Shown one piece after another: positions 11,296-21,977 of a stretch of DNA of 64,000 bases. Each line of letters opens with the position of its first letter. Within the stretch, counting starts at the first letter, position 1. The position numbers were made by a program, and so were the translations under genes. Source of the stretch: Boswellia sacra (Eukaryota > Streptophyta > Magnoliopsida > Sapindales > Burseraceae); contig SNVD02013895.1 of NCBI GenBank assembly GCA_013180625.2, forward strand, positions 186,001-250,000. Reading direction: 5' to 3'. The notes below the pieces were generated by a model, which was not told the origin of the DNA, searched no databases, and worked only from the letters and a program-made list of their open reading frames with translations.

Positions 11296-11559
11296 CCAAA
11301 TTTGCCTGGTTTCACCTAGTCAGATATATAATATACAGTTCTAACTTTGGACCGGCACAATGGCCTATACAGCAGCTTGTAAAGAAATATTTAAGTCTAT
11401 GCACGTATATGTACATGCAATGTGTTTGGTTATAAATTGCGGGATTGAACTGCGAAACTTTAGCACAAGTTATGGCCACATGGATTTCAGAAAGGGTACT
11501 GTAAAGTTCCAAATAAGGAAACAAATTTCTGATGATAAGCTACCGGCTGGTGAGTATGG

Positions 11560-12590
11560 CACATGAAAGTGGTCCTGGCAGACTGGCAGTTGATAAAATC
11601 TTTTCACTTATATCTTTACTTACTCGTAACTAACACTTCAGTGTGCCAGCCCCCATTTTCTTGTCTGTTTCTTCGCACATTTTTTCCATATTGGGCATTT
11701 TTTCCATTGGATTGGAGCGCTTCACTATCGTGCCAACAAGTTTAAAAATGAACCTACTCACGGGCCAAACAGGAAAATGTGTGGACTCCAAGCCTGCTTT
11801 CCAAGAAACTATCACGGCACTCTCGGCTGCATTTCTATCAATTGGCCTGTAATTTAAACCCTGGAAGTCTTTTAAGTCTCAAAGTTGATAGTTCAATTAG
11901 CACATTTGTCGTCCTTATAGTAAAAATTCACTACATATGTCACATCCCAAATCGTTTATAAAGAGGTCTTGGATTAGTTTATAAATGTATCGGTTCCACA
12001 TTTAAGTAGATCCTATGATTAGAACTCTACAGTATTCATTTGAAAACTATCAATGTGTGTCTAGAGATTATTTATTTAGCTTGGATTCAAATTGTTACAA
12101 AATATAACTCATTTTGAAAATTACTAACATGTTTGTAGACAATTTTTACTTCGCTTGGATCATACAACGTGTGTATTCATCTTGAAAACTATTAACGTGT
12201 ATATATAATATCTACTTGGTTTGGGCCGTGCTGCATTCAACTGAAATCTATAAGAAAGAGTAAATCATCTTTAATGGTTAGAGAGAGAGGTAAAAAAGTG
12301 AAAATCATATATATGACAGAAAGGGAAGGTTCAGAACACAAAGAGACGCTCAAATTGGAAATTGATAGAGTAGATATGGATGAAAAGGCTCCTATGCAGT
12401 GTCAAGTCAGAAATTGAACCGATACAGGGGCCCCCTACAGCTGCTTTTTGCCTCTCCCTCTGCCTCTCCCTCTCTTGGTCAGCAATCAGTACAGCCTGAG
12501 TGTTTCTTAAGCCACAAAAATTGCTGGCCATCCATTCTGACTTTCATTTGGTATAGCAAACACTTCATCATAAAGAACACATGTTAATTA
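11560..12590. repeat. Duplicated block, copy A
   Basis: This is clearly related to 20070-21625. Shared stretches include GTGTGCCA--CCCCATTTTCTT (about 11641 and 20105), ATGTCACA-CCCAAATCGTT (about 11937 and 20434) and GTAGATCCTATGAT (about 12006 and 20503). Also shared are CTCTCTTGGTCAGC (about 12470 and 21536) and TTCTGACTTTCATTTGGT (about 12534 and 21602). Order and orientation are the same in both copies. It lies between the divergent GDSL genes. Confidence 0.85.
11630..12531 (-). other. Possible minus-strand gene or pseudogene in block A
   Basis: Two minus-strand segments keep their reading frame in both copies of the duplicated block. One is 12331-12531 (66 codons, opening M-A-S-N-F-C-G-L, later A-D-Q-E-R). 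The other is about 11630-11853, which holds A-L/C-L-E-S-T and S-R-F-x-x-x-L-V-x-T-I and follows a possible TTACAG splice acceptor. In copy B they appear at 21598 and near 20340-20160, but the second piece there has a stop. I do not recognise the protein. It may be an old two-exon gene decaying, a short ORF in a leader, or conserved regulatory DNA that happens to stay open. Confidence 0.3.
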
Positions 12591-13141
12591 AGTAGCAGAA
12601 TGCATTAACTCATTCAATCAATTAATAATAGCAAAATACATATATGACTTAAAATGGTCTCTGCATCATCTCTTAGAGTATGACGTTGGCTTAGACAAGA
12701 AAAAAAAGGGTACATGAACATTGATCATGAGCTATGAGGTGTGGGCATATTCTCGTACTATAAGTTTGATAAAAACTAACGATACATTAGGATTAGAGTA
12801 GAATGGCATGACGACATATGATTTAAAACCAAAAAATTTTGGCCGGCCTAAAATTGCATTTTGATGATGGATACTTGAAACCTGTGGCCATTGAAAGCCT
12901 AGAAAGGAATGTCGATATCAAATTAATGATGTAAAGTTCAATATATCTAACGTTCAACGTCTTATCAGTTTTTCAAAGAAATGTTAGATAGCTATCTGAA
13001 GGTCATACCAAATTGCCAACAAGTATTTGGTAACGAATCAGAAGTAATTAGTCGATTTCTCAAAGAATTTGAGGATGAATTAATGCATTATTTGTTCTAA
13101 TTACTTTCATACTAGCAAAGGCCTCTTGTTTTTGTTTTTCG

Positions 13142-15139
13142 ATGGCAATAATTATGAAAAGCTCAGGCTTGTTTTATTACTATTTTGTATTACCATCAAC
13201 AATATTACTGTTGGAATATAGCAAAACAATTCTAGCTACAACAAGGTCCCAGCAGCTTGAGTCCAGCCTGCAGCCTCAGAAACGTGCTGCCCTCTTTGTG
13301 TTTGGGGACTCTCCATACGATCCAGGAAACAATAACTTCCTTAACGTAAGCAAAGTTGGATACAAGGCAAATTATCCACCGTATGGCGAGACCTTCTTCA
13401 AGAATCCAACAGGCAGGTTTTGTGATGGTCGTTTGATCCCCGATTTCATTGGTGAGACTAGCTAGCTACTGTGGCTTATTTGCCTTTGTATATGTAACGA
13501 CCGGTCCCTAGCTCGGGGGCACTGCAGCACCGGGATCTTACAATTGTCTTCGATCGCACAACAGTCAATATTATCTGCTTTGGAGAACGGGGTCTCAAGG
13601 GACACCCTCTATTACCCGCACGGTTACCCAAATGGTACCAAGTTTGAACTTTAGGCGCCTATAAGGTCTCAGGTTCAAATGAGGGGGACGCATCCTGGGG
13701 CCTGTGGGCCTAACATAAACAAAATCGTGCGGGTAATAGAGGGTGTCCCTTGAGGCACCGTTCCCCAAAGCGGACAATACTGACTGTTGTGCGATCGAAG
13801 ACAACCGTAAGGTCCTGGTACTGCAGTGCGCCTGAATGGGGGATCGGTCATTACAGTATAATTAATTAAAGCATGCATTTGCATATAATTTCCTAGATGT
13901 TGATTTATTGGATTAATTACAGCCCTGCATGCAAACTTACCTTTGTGGAAACCCTACTTAGCACCTGGAGAACATCAGTTCATTAATGGAGCCAACTTTG
14001 CAAGTGCTGGAGCTTGTGTTCTTCCCGAGAACAGTCAGTCTGTGGTATATATGTACCAAACTTTATACATTAATTTTCACGGTAATTTTATATATAACAC
14101 GGCCCTGAAGGAAAATTAATACTTGATCATGTTTTGGATTTTTGATTTCCCAGATTGGCCTCGGAAAACAGCTGAAATTTTTCAAGGAAGTTGCGAGTTC
14201 GTTGAAACAGCAGCTAGGTGATGCAGAGGCAAAGAAGCTGCTAATGAATGCAATCTATCTGTCCAGTATTGGAGGTATTGATTATGTTGCCTTCGTAGAT
14301 AATTACCCAAATGCCACAGAATCACAGAAGCAAGAATATGTAGAACAGGTTATTGGAAACATAACAGACGTGATCAAGGTAAAATTGTTTCTCATCAACC
14401 TCAATAACTACTACGATAAGTAACTAATTAATAAGCTTCGTTTGAGCTAGCTAGGCTCTTAATTGTCAACTTTAATGTTGCCTTTCTTTTCCTGTTCTCA
14501 GGAAATATATAATATAGGAGGAAGGAAGTTTGCATTTCAAAATGTTGCACCAATTGGCTGCTCGCCATTGTTTAAACAAAATTACAATCTCAGCAAAGAT
14601 GAATGTATGGGAAAGATTGAATCACTCGCCAAAGCACACAACCATGCCTTGGTGACTGCGGCTACGGAACTAGAGAGCCAATTACCAGCATCAAAATTTA
14701 TAATCTTTGATTACTTCACTTCAATTTTGGATTTAACTTCTAACCCCTTGAAACATGGTGAGTTCTTGTCAGAAATTTTACAACAAATCATTACTAATCA
14801 TTACTAATTAAGGCTTCTAAATCAGAGTTAACTTTGGTGTGCGTGTTTGTGAATATATATATATGTTTTCTGGAAGGTTTCAAGGAAGCGGACAGTGCAT
14901 GCTGTGGCATTGGGACATATCGTGGACTTCATTGTGGAATCGGAGAATATGAGTTATGCAATAATCCGAACGAGTACGTATATTGGGATGGTGACCATGT
15001 TACAGAACATGCCAACATTCAATTAGCTCAATTATTTTGGAATGGAGGAACTAATGTTACGGCACCCATTAATATGAAACAACTATTTGAACTTGAACTT
15101 GATGAGATCAAGAAGTTTTCAGAATATGATGATGAATGA
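13142..15139 (+). CDS. GDSL esterase/lipase-like, GLIP-type, block III altered
   Basis: Proposed exons are 13142-13451, 13923-14044, 14154-14378, 14502-14757 and 14877-15139, giving 391 residues; phases match the minus-strand sister gene exactly. A hydrophobic N-terminus (about residues 9-32) suggests secretion. FGDS holds Ser57, block II is NFASAGA, and Asp342 and His345 lie in WDGDHVTEHAN. Block III reads G-G-I-D (Ile186) where the family has G-G-N-D; that Asn normally donates an oxyanion-hole hydrogen bond, so activity may be weak or lost, although the frame and all splice sites are intact. Intron 1 (13452-13922) is swollen by a foldback element. Sequence similarity to the gene at 9507-11295 shows local duplication. 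It could be a catalytically impaired or specialised paralogue. Confidence 0.9.
13493..13855. mobile_element. Foldback element in GDSL intron 1
   Basis: The two halves are inverted copies: TGTAAYGACCGRTCCC ends, then CTTCGATCGCACAACAGTCA, CTTTGG-GAACGG and AAGGGACACCCTCTATTACC appear on opposite strands around a short centre near 13650-13700. A 5-bp direct repeat GTATA flanks it (13488-13492 and 13856-13860). Without the element and one flank copy the intron would be about 102 bp, close to the 90-bp intron of the sister gene. No coding capacity is visible. The superfamily is uncertain; the long inverted arms resemble MULE-derived foldback families. Confidence 0.8.
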
Positions 15140-15296
15140 ATTATCATTTCACGGTAATTAATTTCCCTCCAATAATAACGCATCAAATGTAGTTGTATTG
15201 TCATGGATCAATAATCCTATTACCAGGACTTCAAACCCATTTGGGATTTGAATAATTAGTTGTAGTTGTTATGTGAAAATAATCTACTATAGCTAC
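15140..15296. other. 3' flank of the GDSL gene
   Basis: This is short AT-rich sequence that should hold the 3' UTR and polyadenylation site. The final five bases (15292-15296, GCTAC) are the left target duplication of the adjacent LTR. Confidence 0.5.
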
Positions 15297-15835
15297 TGTC
15301 ACATCCTAAAATCTCTTATTTAGAGACTTTAAGGGTGAATAATTAAGAAAATAATAAAAAGACATCATTAATATTTCTCTTTTTTTTCACCCAATATCAT
15401 TTTCTAATTTACACATATATTTGTACATATCACATGAATCCATTACAACATCTAGCTATTTATTCAAGATAAACTTTACATACACCGGTGACTAAACTTA
15501 GTACATAAGTTACTAATTACATAACAAAATTTCGTATCATGATATAGGCTAAGTTAAAACATTCTCCAAAACCATCGTATGCATGTAAACACCCAAACTC
15601 CCTAGGAAAGCTCTGGAACACCACCAGTACGAATATCTTTTTATGTACTTGTGGAGGAAGGTGGTGAGCATATAGCCCAATAGAAAAAATTCTAACAATA
15701 TACTGAATCACAAGCATTCAAACAGTTACTTAATTACACAGTTGCATAACCTATTACAATAAGGCATACAATCATTCTCATTCACACATCAAGGTATCAC
15801 TTATTCACTTAACAATTAAAATTTTTCATCTAATG

Positions 15836-16015
15836 TTTCCCTTAGACTCGTATCCAAATGGCCCGTCCAAGGTCTAATATTTCAAGTTTATATTCGTGTT
15901 CCCCTTAGATCCATATCCAAAACGGTTCATCCAAGGTCCAACACTAAGAATTTCATATCCGCATTCCCCTTTGATCCATATTCAAAACAGCCTATCTAAG
16001 GTCCAATGCATATAC
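15836..16015. repeat. Three tandem copies of a ~64-bp unit
   Basis: Units begin near 15836, 15900 and 15964. Each holds TCCCYTTRGAYYC-TATYCAAA and then a YCCAAGGTCYAA-type core. They lie inside the probable solo LTR. Confidence 0.8.
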
Positions 16016-16547
16016 ATATAAACCTTTCAATAAAATTTCTGATTGCATATCATAAAAAAACTATTGATACCAAATTCCACACCCCAAGAAATTAATTCTA
16101 AGCTTCAACCATATTATTCATTTCATACAACTACACAATTCAACTACTAATCTTTAATTTTGAAAATTTACTATAATTTGTACACTCAACCAATTTAAGT
16201 GAGACTAGTTGGAAATGAAAGATTCAAGTGTCTAGATTCAAAATAAAATGTAATCTTTCTAAAATAAGTCCCAAGACAATACAGTTTTTATTAAAAATCC
16301 AAACCTATCACCAAACCAGTGACATTTCTAGGATTTCAAGCTCAAATTAGAAAAATCACCCAAAATTGTAGAAAAATGATTTTCAGGTGATTCAACTTGG
16401 AAATGAAAGTTTATGAAGTCTATTATAAGGTAAAAATATTAATTTTATAGAGTTAACATCTAATGAATATAGTTTTGCAAAAACATATTGCAAATCCCGA
16501 ATGACTATCAAAATGTTAGTTTGTATCATTTATATTCAATAATTCAC

Positions 16548-16965
16548 CAAAATTTCATTTTAAATCCAAATTTAGTGAAACCAGTGCTAAATTAAAGCTT
16601 GATATGTCTACTTTGCAAAACAAAAATGGGATTTCTTAAAACTAGTCTCACAAGTACAAATTTGCAAAAAAGTTCAGGCCTATCGGATGAACAATAGCAT
16701 TTCTAGATTTCAACCTCTAATTTCAAAAATTCACTAAAATTTCATTTTAAATCCAAATTTACTGAAACTAGTGCTACATTAAAGCTTGACATGTCTACTT
16801 TTCAAAACAAAAATGGGATTTCTCAAAACTAGTTTCGCAAGTTATAGATTTGTAAAAATGTTCAGGTCTATCAGATGAACAACACCATTTCCAGATTTCA
16901 ACCTCTAATTTCAAAAATTCACCAAATTTTCATTTTAAATCCAAATTCAATGAAATCAGTGGCTA
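16548..16965. repeat. Tandem array of a ~184-bp unit
   Basis: Two full copies and part of a third begin near 16548, 16732 and 16917. Each opens with TTCACCAAAATTTCATTTTAA or a close variant. Diagnostic shared strings are AAAACAAAAATGGGATTTCT and TTTCAACCTCTAATTTCAAA. They lie inside the probable solo LTR. Confidence 0.85.
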
Positions 16966-17734
16966 TATAAATCTTCATATGTATATTTCCTAAAACAAAA
17001 ATTATATAAATCAAAATCCAAAAAAATGCAACAGCTCAAAGAACATAGAATAGTAACATGAACTACAACTTTCATCAAGAACAACATCCCCTTCACTTCA
17101 TAAGCACATAATTTCATAAATAATTCATTATCCAAGCAACAAACAATCAATTTAACAATAAATCACATGCATTGCAAACCCATATCAATTAAAACAACAA
17201 AAATAAATAATAAGATTTAAGTATAATGTTAGAAAATCCCTACATGGTTTCCAAGCATATACACCCCTTTTCTTTTTCTCCTCTTCTTCTTCCCTCTCTT
17301 TCCCTTTAGCCCGTAGCACCCTCCTCTTCTATTACAAAAATAAAAGAAAAATGCCTCTTTTGAAACCCTATTGTCTCTTATATATATAATGCCTTAATCC
17401 ATGGGTCTAAGTCCATTTATTTTAAATCCAAGTCCATTTCATTCTTACCAATTTCTAACACAAGCCCACAACTACAATTCAACTCAATCCTCATTTATTA
17501 AATATGGTTTTATAACTATTTCATGGCCCAAAACCCATCAAATTCAAATAAAATTACTTAAATACCCTTAGGCATAGTTTCTAAAATTTGTAATATATAT
17601 ATATACACACACACACATATTTAGATAAATATTTTCGAATTCTACAGCTACACCTTAGGACACAATGGAGAGGAGTTAATCAACTTGTAAAACAAGTGAT
17701 AATTCACTAGCGAGAAAGACTTATGTAGGACTGG

Positions 17735-19770
17735 CATATCATGCAACATCCAAACAAGTAAGTTATTAATAATGTCAATTTATTTTGAAATACATGTATT
17801 AACATTATTGCACCCATTTTATTTTGATAAAGAAATCAATATGGTGTAAGGCCGTATAAAGAAATTGTAAGATTAAATTAGGGCATATTTGTAAATTTGT
17901 TCTTAGGATATAATTGTAAATTTGTCATAGCCAAGGTTAAAAGTTACTAACCTTAGTTAGCCCTAACCAAGAGTGTATATATATAATATTCATAGTAGTT
18001 ATAGTATTTGGAAACCCTAGCCACCTCTCTAAGCATCTAAACCCTAAGGAAGAAAAAGAAATTAAGAAACTGGAAGAAAAGAGCTAAGGATCACCCTCTC
18101 CTTGAGGTTCCAACAATTATATGATAATTTTGTCAAAGATTTAAATGTTGCATAACAAATTAGACTTTATTTTAAATCATATATGTGCTGAGATTCGGTT
18201 AAGAACATGATTTTGTTGTAAGTATCAAAGATTAAAAGATTGGATGATGCTATGGAGGCCATGGAAAATGCTTGAACGAAAATATGCAAAAATTTTGTTG
18301 AACAGTCTATATTATAAAATTCACATAAATTTTAGAGTTTCATTTTGGCTTTGAAATTTTTATATGTTAAATTACACATCCTCAAGATCATTTATAACTT
18401 TGTTTCACTTGAAAATTTGAAATATTTAATTTTTGATGAATTTTTGAATTCTTCTGTACAAATCTGAAATTTCTGAGAACTACTTGACAGTCTATGTTTG
18501 AGTCAAAAACCGATTTATTACGTAACATGTTTTGAGTAATTAATTTGTGAACCATATTTTATACATAAAAATCTATCAAAAAAAAATATTTTTGCTTAAA
18601 TTGAAGATCTGTATAATTTATGATGAATTTTCAAAACTTGAGCAGTAAATCTGAAATACCCTATTTTCATAATAGAGTGTGGAAAACAAACTATTTTTTA
18701 TCAATTTTCACTTCATGAAAAATTCTGATTTTTGGCAAATGAAATTTATGTGAAAGAAAACATATATAAGATTTCACATACCAAAAATCAGAATATTTCA
18801 TGAAGTAAAAGTTGATCAAAAATAGTTCATTTTCCATACTCTGTTCTGAAAATAGAGGATGTCAGATTTACTGCTCAAACTTTGAAAATTTATCATAAAT
18901 TGTACAGATCTTCAATTTAAGCAAAACTACTTTTATTTGAAATGTTTTTAAGTATAAAACATGATTCACAAATTGGTTCCTCAAAACCTATTACCAAATA
19001 AATTAGTTTTTGACTCAAACATACTATCAAGCAATTCTCATAAATTTCATATTTGTACAAAAGAATTTAAAAATTTCACCAAAAATTCAACAAGTCGAAT
19101 TTTCAAGTAAAACAAAGTCTTAATTGATCTTGAGGCTGTCTAATTTAACATATAAAAATTTCAAAGCCAAAATAAAACTCGAAAATTTCTGTGAATTTTT
19201 AGAATATAGATTGTTTAGCAAAATTTCTGCGAATTTTGGCTCAAGCATCTTCCATGGCCTCCACAACATTATCCAACCTTGTAATCTTTCATACTTACAA
19301 CAAATCATGTTTGTAGCCAAATCTCAGCACATATATGATTTTAAATAAACTCTAATCAGCGATGCAACACTTAAATCTATGACAAAATTATCATATAATT
19401 GTTGGAACCTGGAGGAGATGGCGATAAACTCTTTTCTTCCAATTTCTTTCTTTTTCTTTCTTAGGATTTAGATGTTTGAAGAAGTGGCTAGGGTTTCCAA
19501 ATATTATAACCACTCTCAATATTACATATATATACTCTTGGTTAAAGCTAGCAAAGGTTAGTAAATTTTAACCTGGCTATTGACAAATTTATAATTGTAC
19601 CCTAAGAACAAATTTACAAATATGCCCTTACATAATCTTATAATTTCCTAATACATTCTTACACCATATTATGATTCCTTTATAAAAATAACTTGCATGC
19701 AATAACTTTAATACATATATTTCAAAATAAATTAATATTGTTGGTAACTTAGTTGTTTGGATGCTATATG
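17735..19770. repeat. 2-kb imperfect palindrome with promoter-like arms
   Basis: The left arm (about 17735-18755) is repeated in reverse complement by the right arm (about 18771-19770) around a short centre near 18755-18770. Paired strings include TTATTTTGAAATA-ATGTATTAA, ATATGGTGTAAG, GGGCATATTTG, GTTCTTAGG, GGAAACCCTAGCCAC, CAACAATTATATGATAATTTTGTC, and AAAAATTCTGATTTTTGG near the centre. Each arm carries a TATA-like stretch (about 17972 plus; about 19530 minus) followed by AAACCCTAGCCAC and an A/G-rich leader pointing to the centre. No protein-coding frame is convincing in either arm. The arms may be two inverted copies of an unknown LTR or foldback element. Confidence 0.8.
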
Positions 19771-21373
19771 TAACTTTAGTACAGTAATTTAGTAAGCCTA
19801 TCCAATGAGATGACGACAAACCATCATCAGTGATCGAAAATTTTGAAAAAAGAAGATAACTCAATAACAAAATGATGACAAGCAATCATGAGTGATTGAG
19901 AAAACTGATGAAATAACTGAAAAATTAACTACCTTTAACACATAACTAAACATTAGTAACTAAATTTATAACTCAGTAGTATACCTATCCTATATAAGTA
20001 GTAAATTTACAGCATCCAGATATGTAATTTTTTTATTGCTACAATTCACTTAAGGATTTTTAACTTTTTGATCTTTTCTTACTTTACTCGTAGCTAGCAC
20101 TTAAGTGTGCCAAACCCCATTTTCTTTTGTGTTTCTTTGCATATTGTGCCCACTAAACCACCGTTCTGTTCTTGTCAACAAACGATGCCAATTAACGAGA
20201 AGCCATTGGAGCTCCTCTCTATTGTGATGACAAGTTCGATCATGAACCTGCTCATGACCCAAAATAGAATGTTAGTGGACTCCAAGCATGCTTAACAAGA
20301 AACTATAATCGCCTTCCTGGCTACATTTCTATCCTTGGGCCTGTAAAGCCTGGAAGTCGTTTTAAGTCTCAAAGTGGATTCAATTGGTACTCTGTTACTT
20401 GTTCGTCCTTATAATGAAAAGTACACTGCATATGTCACAACCCAAATCGTTAATAAAGAGGTCTTGGATTAGTTTATAAATATACCGTTCCACAATTAAG
20501 TAGATCCTATGATCAGAGCTCCGCAGTATTCATTTTGAAAACTATCAAAGTGCGTGTAGACAATGTCTATTCAGCTTGGATTCAAATTGTTACAACATAT
20601 GTTTCATTTTCAAAACTATTGACATGTGTGAACAAAAATTACCAGGTTTGGGCCAAGCTATTACAGCATGTGTTTTCATTTGAAATTGTTAACCAGGAAT
20701 GTAACAAGAAAAATATTTTTTGGGAGAAAATGTTTTTCGGATAGACTAAAAAGTTTTCAAAAAATTTAAGTAAATCTTAACATACAAGATGATTTTATTA
20801 ATTAAAAATATATATGTCTAATAGGGAAACATCATGTAACTTACCTTTTGAAATATAAATTTTATATTAAAAAACAATTACATTTTATTATAATATATTA
20901 AAATTCATCTGTTATTAGCAAAGAGCTAAATTCCTGTATGATACATGAGAGTGAGAAAGAAATTTAAGTTTGAGAGGTATCCATATGGATTATCAAAGTT
21001 TTCCGATATTTTTTCGTGAATTAAAACAATAAACGCAAATCAATAGATAAAAGTATATCGAGATTGAGGTGGTAGAGGTGCAGGGGATCATATTAAGTTT
21101 ACTAAACTATTGGGTTTACAGCATTTTTACCGATCTCAAGAGTGCTAATCAGATAAAAGTACTTTCAACTCATACTCTACTACAATGAATTTTTTTTTTC
21201 CCTCGCAAATGTCGATCAAGCCTAGCCCAGCCCAGCCCTCCCCTTCCTCCGCCCTGCTTGGTTTGGGCACAACTAACACAACATATGTATTCAATTGAAA
21301 ACTTTTAATCATATTTCTAGTTAAAGAGGTAATAAACAGAAAATCATATTAATTGTCAGTTATCGAAATCATA

Positions 21374-21598
21374 TTACTGGTTAGATATTAATGGTTCCAG
21401 AGGCAAGATATATATATATATATATATATATGAGGGAGCAATGGAACGTTCAGAACAAAAAGAGAAACCCAATTGCAGGCCCAAATCTGAACTTGAACAC
21501 ACACAAGGGCCCTCTTTGCTGCTTTTTCCATCTACCCTCTCTTGGTCAGCGCCCGGTACAGCCTGAATGTTCTTTAAGCCAGAAAACTTGCTAGCCAT
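21374..21598 (-). other. Conserved short minus-strand reading frame in block B
   Basis: This 74-codon frame opens M-A-S-K-F-S-G-L-K-N-I-Q-A-V and keeps A-D-Q-E-R and G-P-C. It is the counterpart of 12331-12531 in block A. Its C-terminal half is a TA microsatellite read as Ile-Tyr repeats, so the real end, if any, must come earlier through splicing. I do not recognise the product. Confidence 0.3.
21404..21432. repeat. (TA)n microsatellite
   Basis: A simple run of alternating TA inside duplicated block B. It is absent from block A. Confidence 0.95.
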
Positions 21599-21919
21599 CC
21601 GTTCTGACTTTCATTTGGTGTAGTAATCATTTTAATTATCAATTTTTTATCAAGTTCAAACTATGTTAATACAACATGGGTCATACTGCTAAGCAGTATT
21701 ATATTCAGAAACTCTCAGTGATGTACTCGAAAAGTTGGAATCATTGGATAAAGTAACTTTTTCTAAGATTACTTAATCTCGTTTGACCTACGAAGACCAA
21801 ATATTAGTACACCACTGATTATGATAAATTTTTTAGCACAAATTCATATAACAAATAGGTGAAATGATGCTAACTTTTCAGGTGTTTGGACTTGCCATTA
21901 TGCAGTACTCAAACACATA

Positions 21920-21935
21920 TTTGGGATACATATAC

Positions 21936-21976
<41 letters not shown>
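21920..21976. repeat. (TA)n/(CATA)n microsatellite
   Basis: Alternating CATATA units are followed by a run of about 18 TA repeats. Confidence 0.95.

Positions 21977-21977
<1 letters not shown>

Larger units (their letters stand above)
11296..13141. promoter_or_regulatory. Shared upstream region of two divergent GDSL genes
   Basis: The 1.85 kb between the two start codons must hold both promoters. Much of it (about 11560-12590) is duplicated at 20070-21625. I cannot assign individual promoter elements with confidence. A short conserved minus-strand frame lies inside and is listed separately. Confidence 0.5.
15297..17646 (-). mobile_element. Probable solo LTR of a long-LTR retrotransposon
   Basis: The 2350-bp segment starts TGTCACATCC and ends TTCTACA (TG...CA), and GCTAC repeats directly on both sides (15292-15296 and 17647-17651). 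No primer-binding site, polypurine tract or coding domain is seen inside, as expected for a solo LTR left by unequal recombination. A minus-strand TATA-like TATATATAAG near 17380-17390, followed by a GGGTTTC-containing purine-rich leader, suggests transcription on the minus strand. Internal tandem repeats are listed separately. A small non-autonomous element without genes is the alternative. Confidence 0.65.
20070..21625. repeat. Duplicated block, copy B (orphan)
   Basis: This is the second copy of the block found at 11560-12590, in the same orientation, expanded by about 0.5 kb of AT-rich sequence (about 20760-21360). No GDSL gene is found on either side, so it looks like the upstream region of a GDSL pair that has been lost. 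Confidence 0.82.

Noticed and set aside
15836..16965. CRISPR-like or centromeric satellite array
   Set aside because: Only two or three copies per unit, no regular spacers, and the repeats sit inside an LTR-bounded element of a plant genome.
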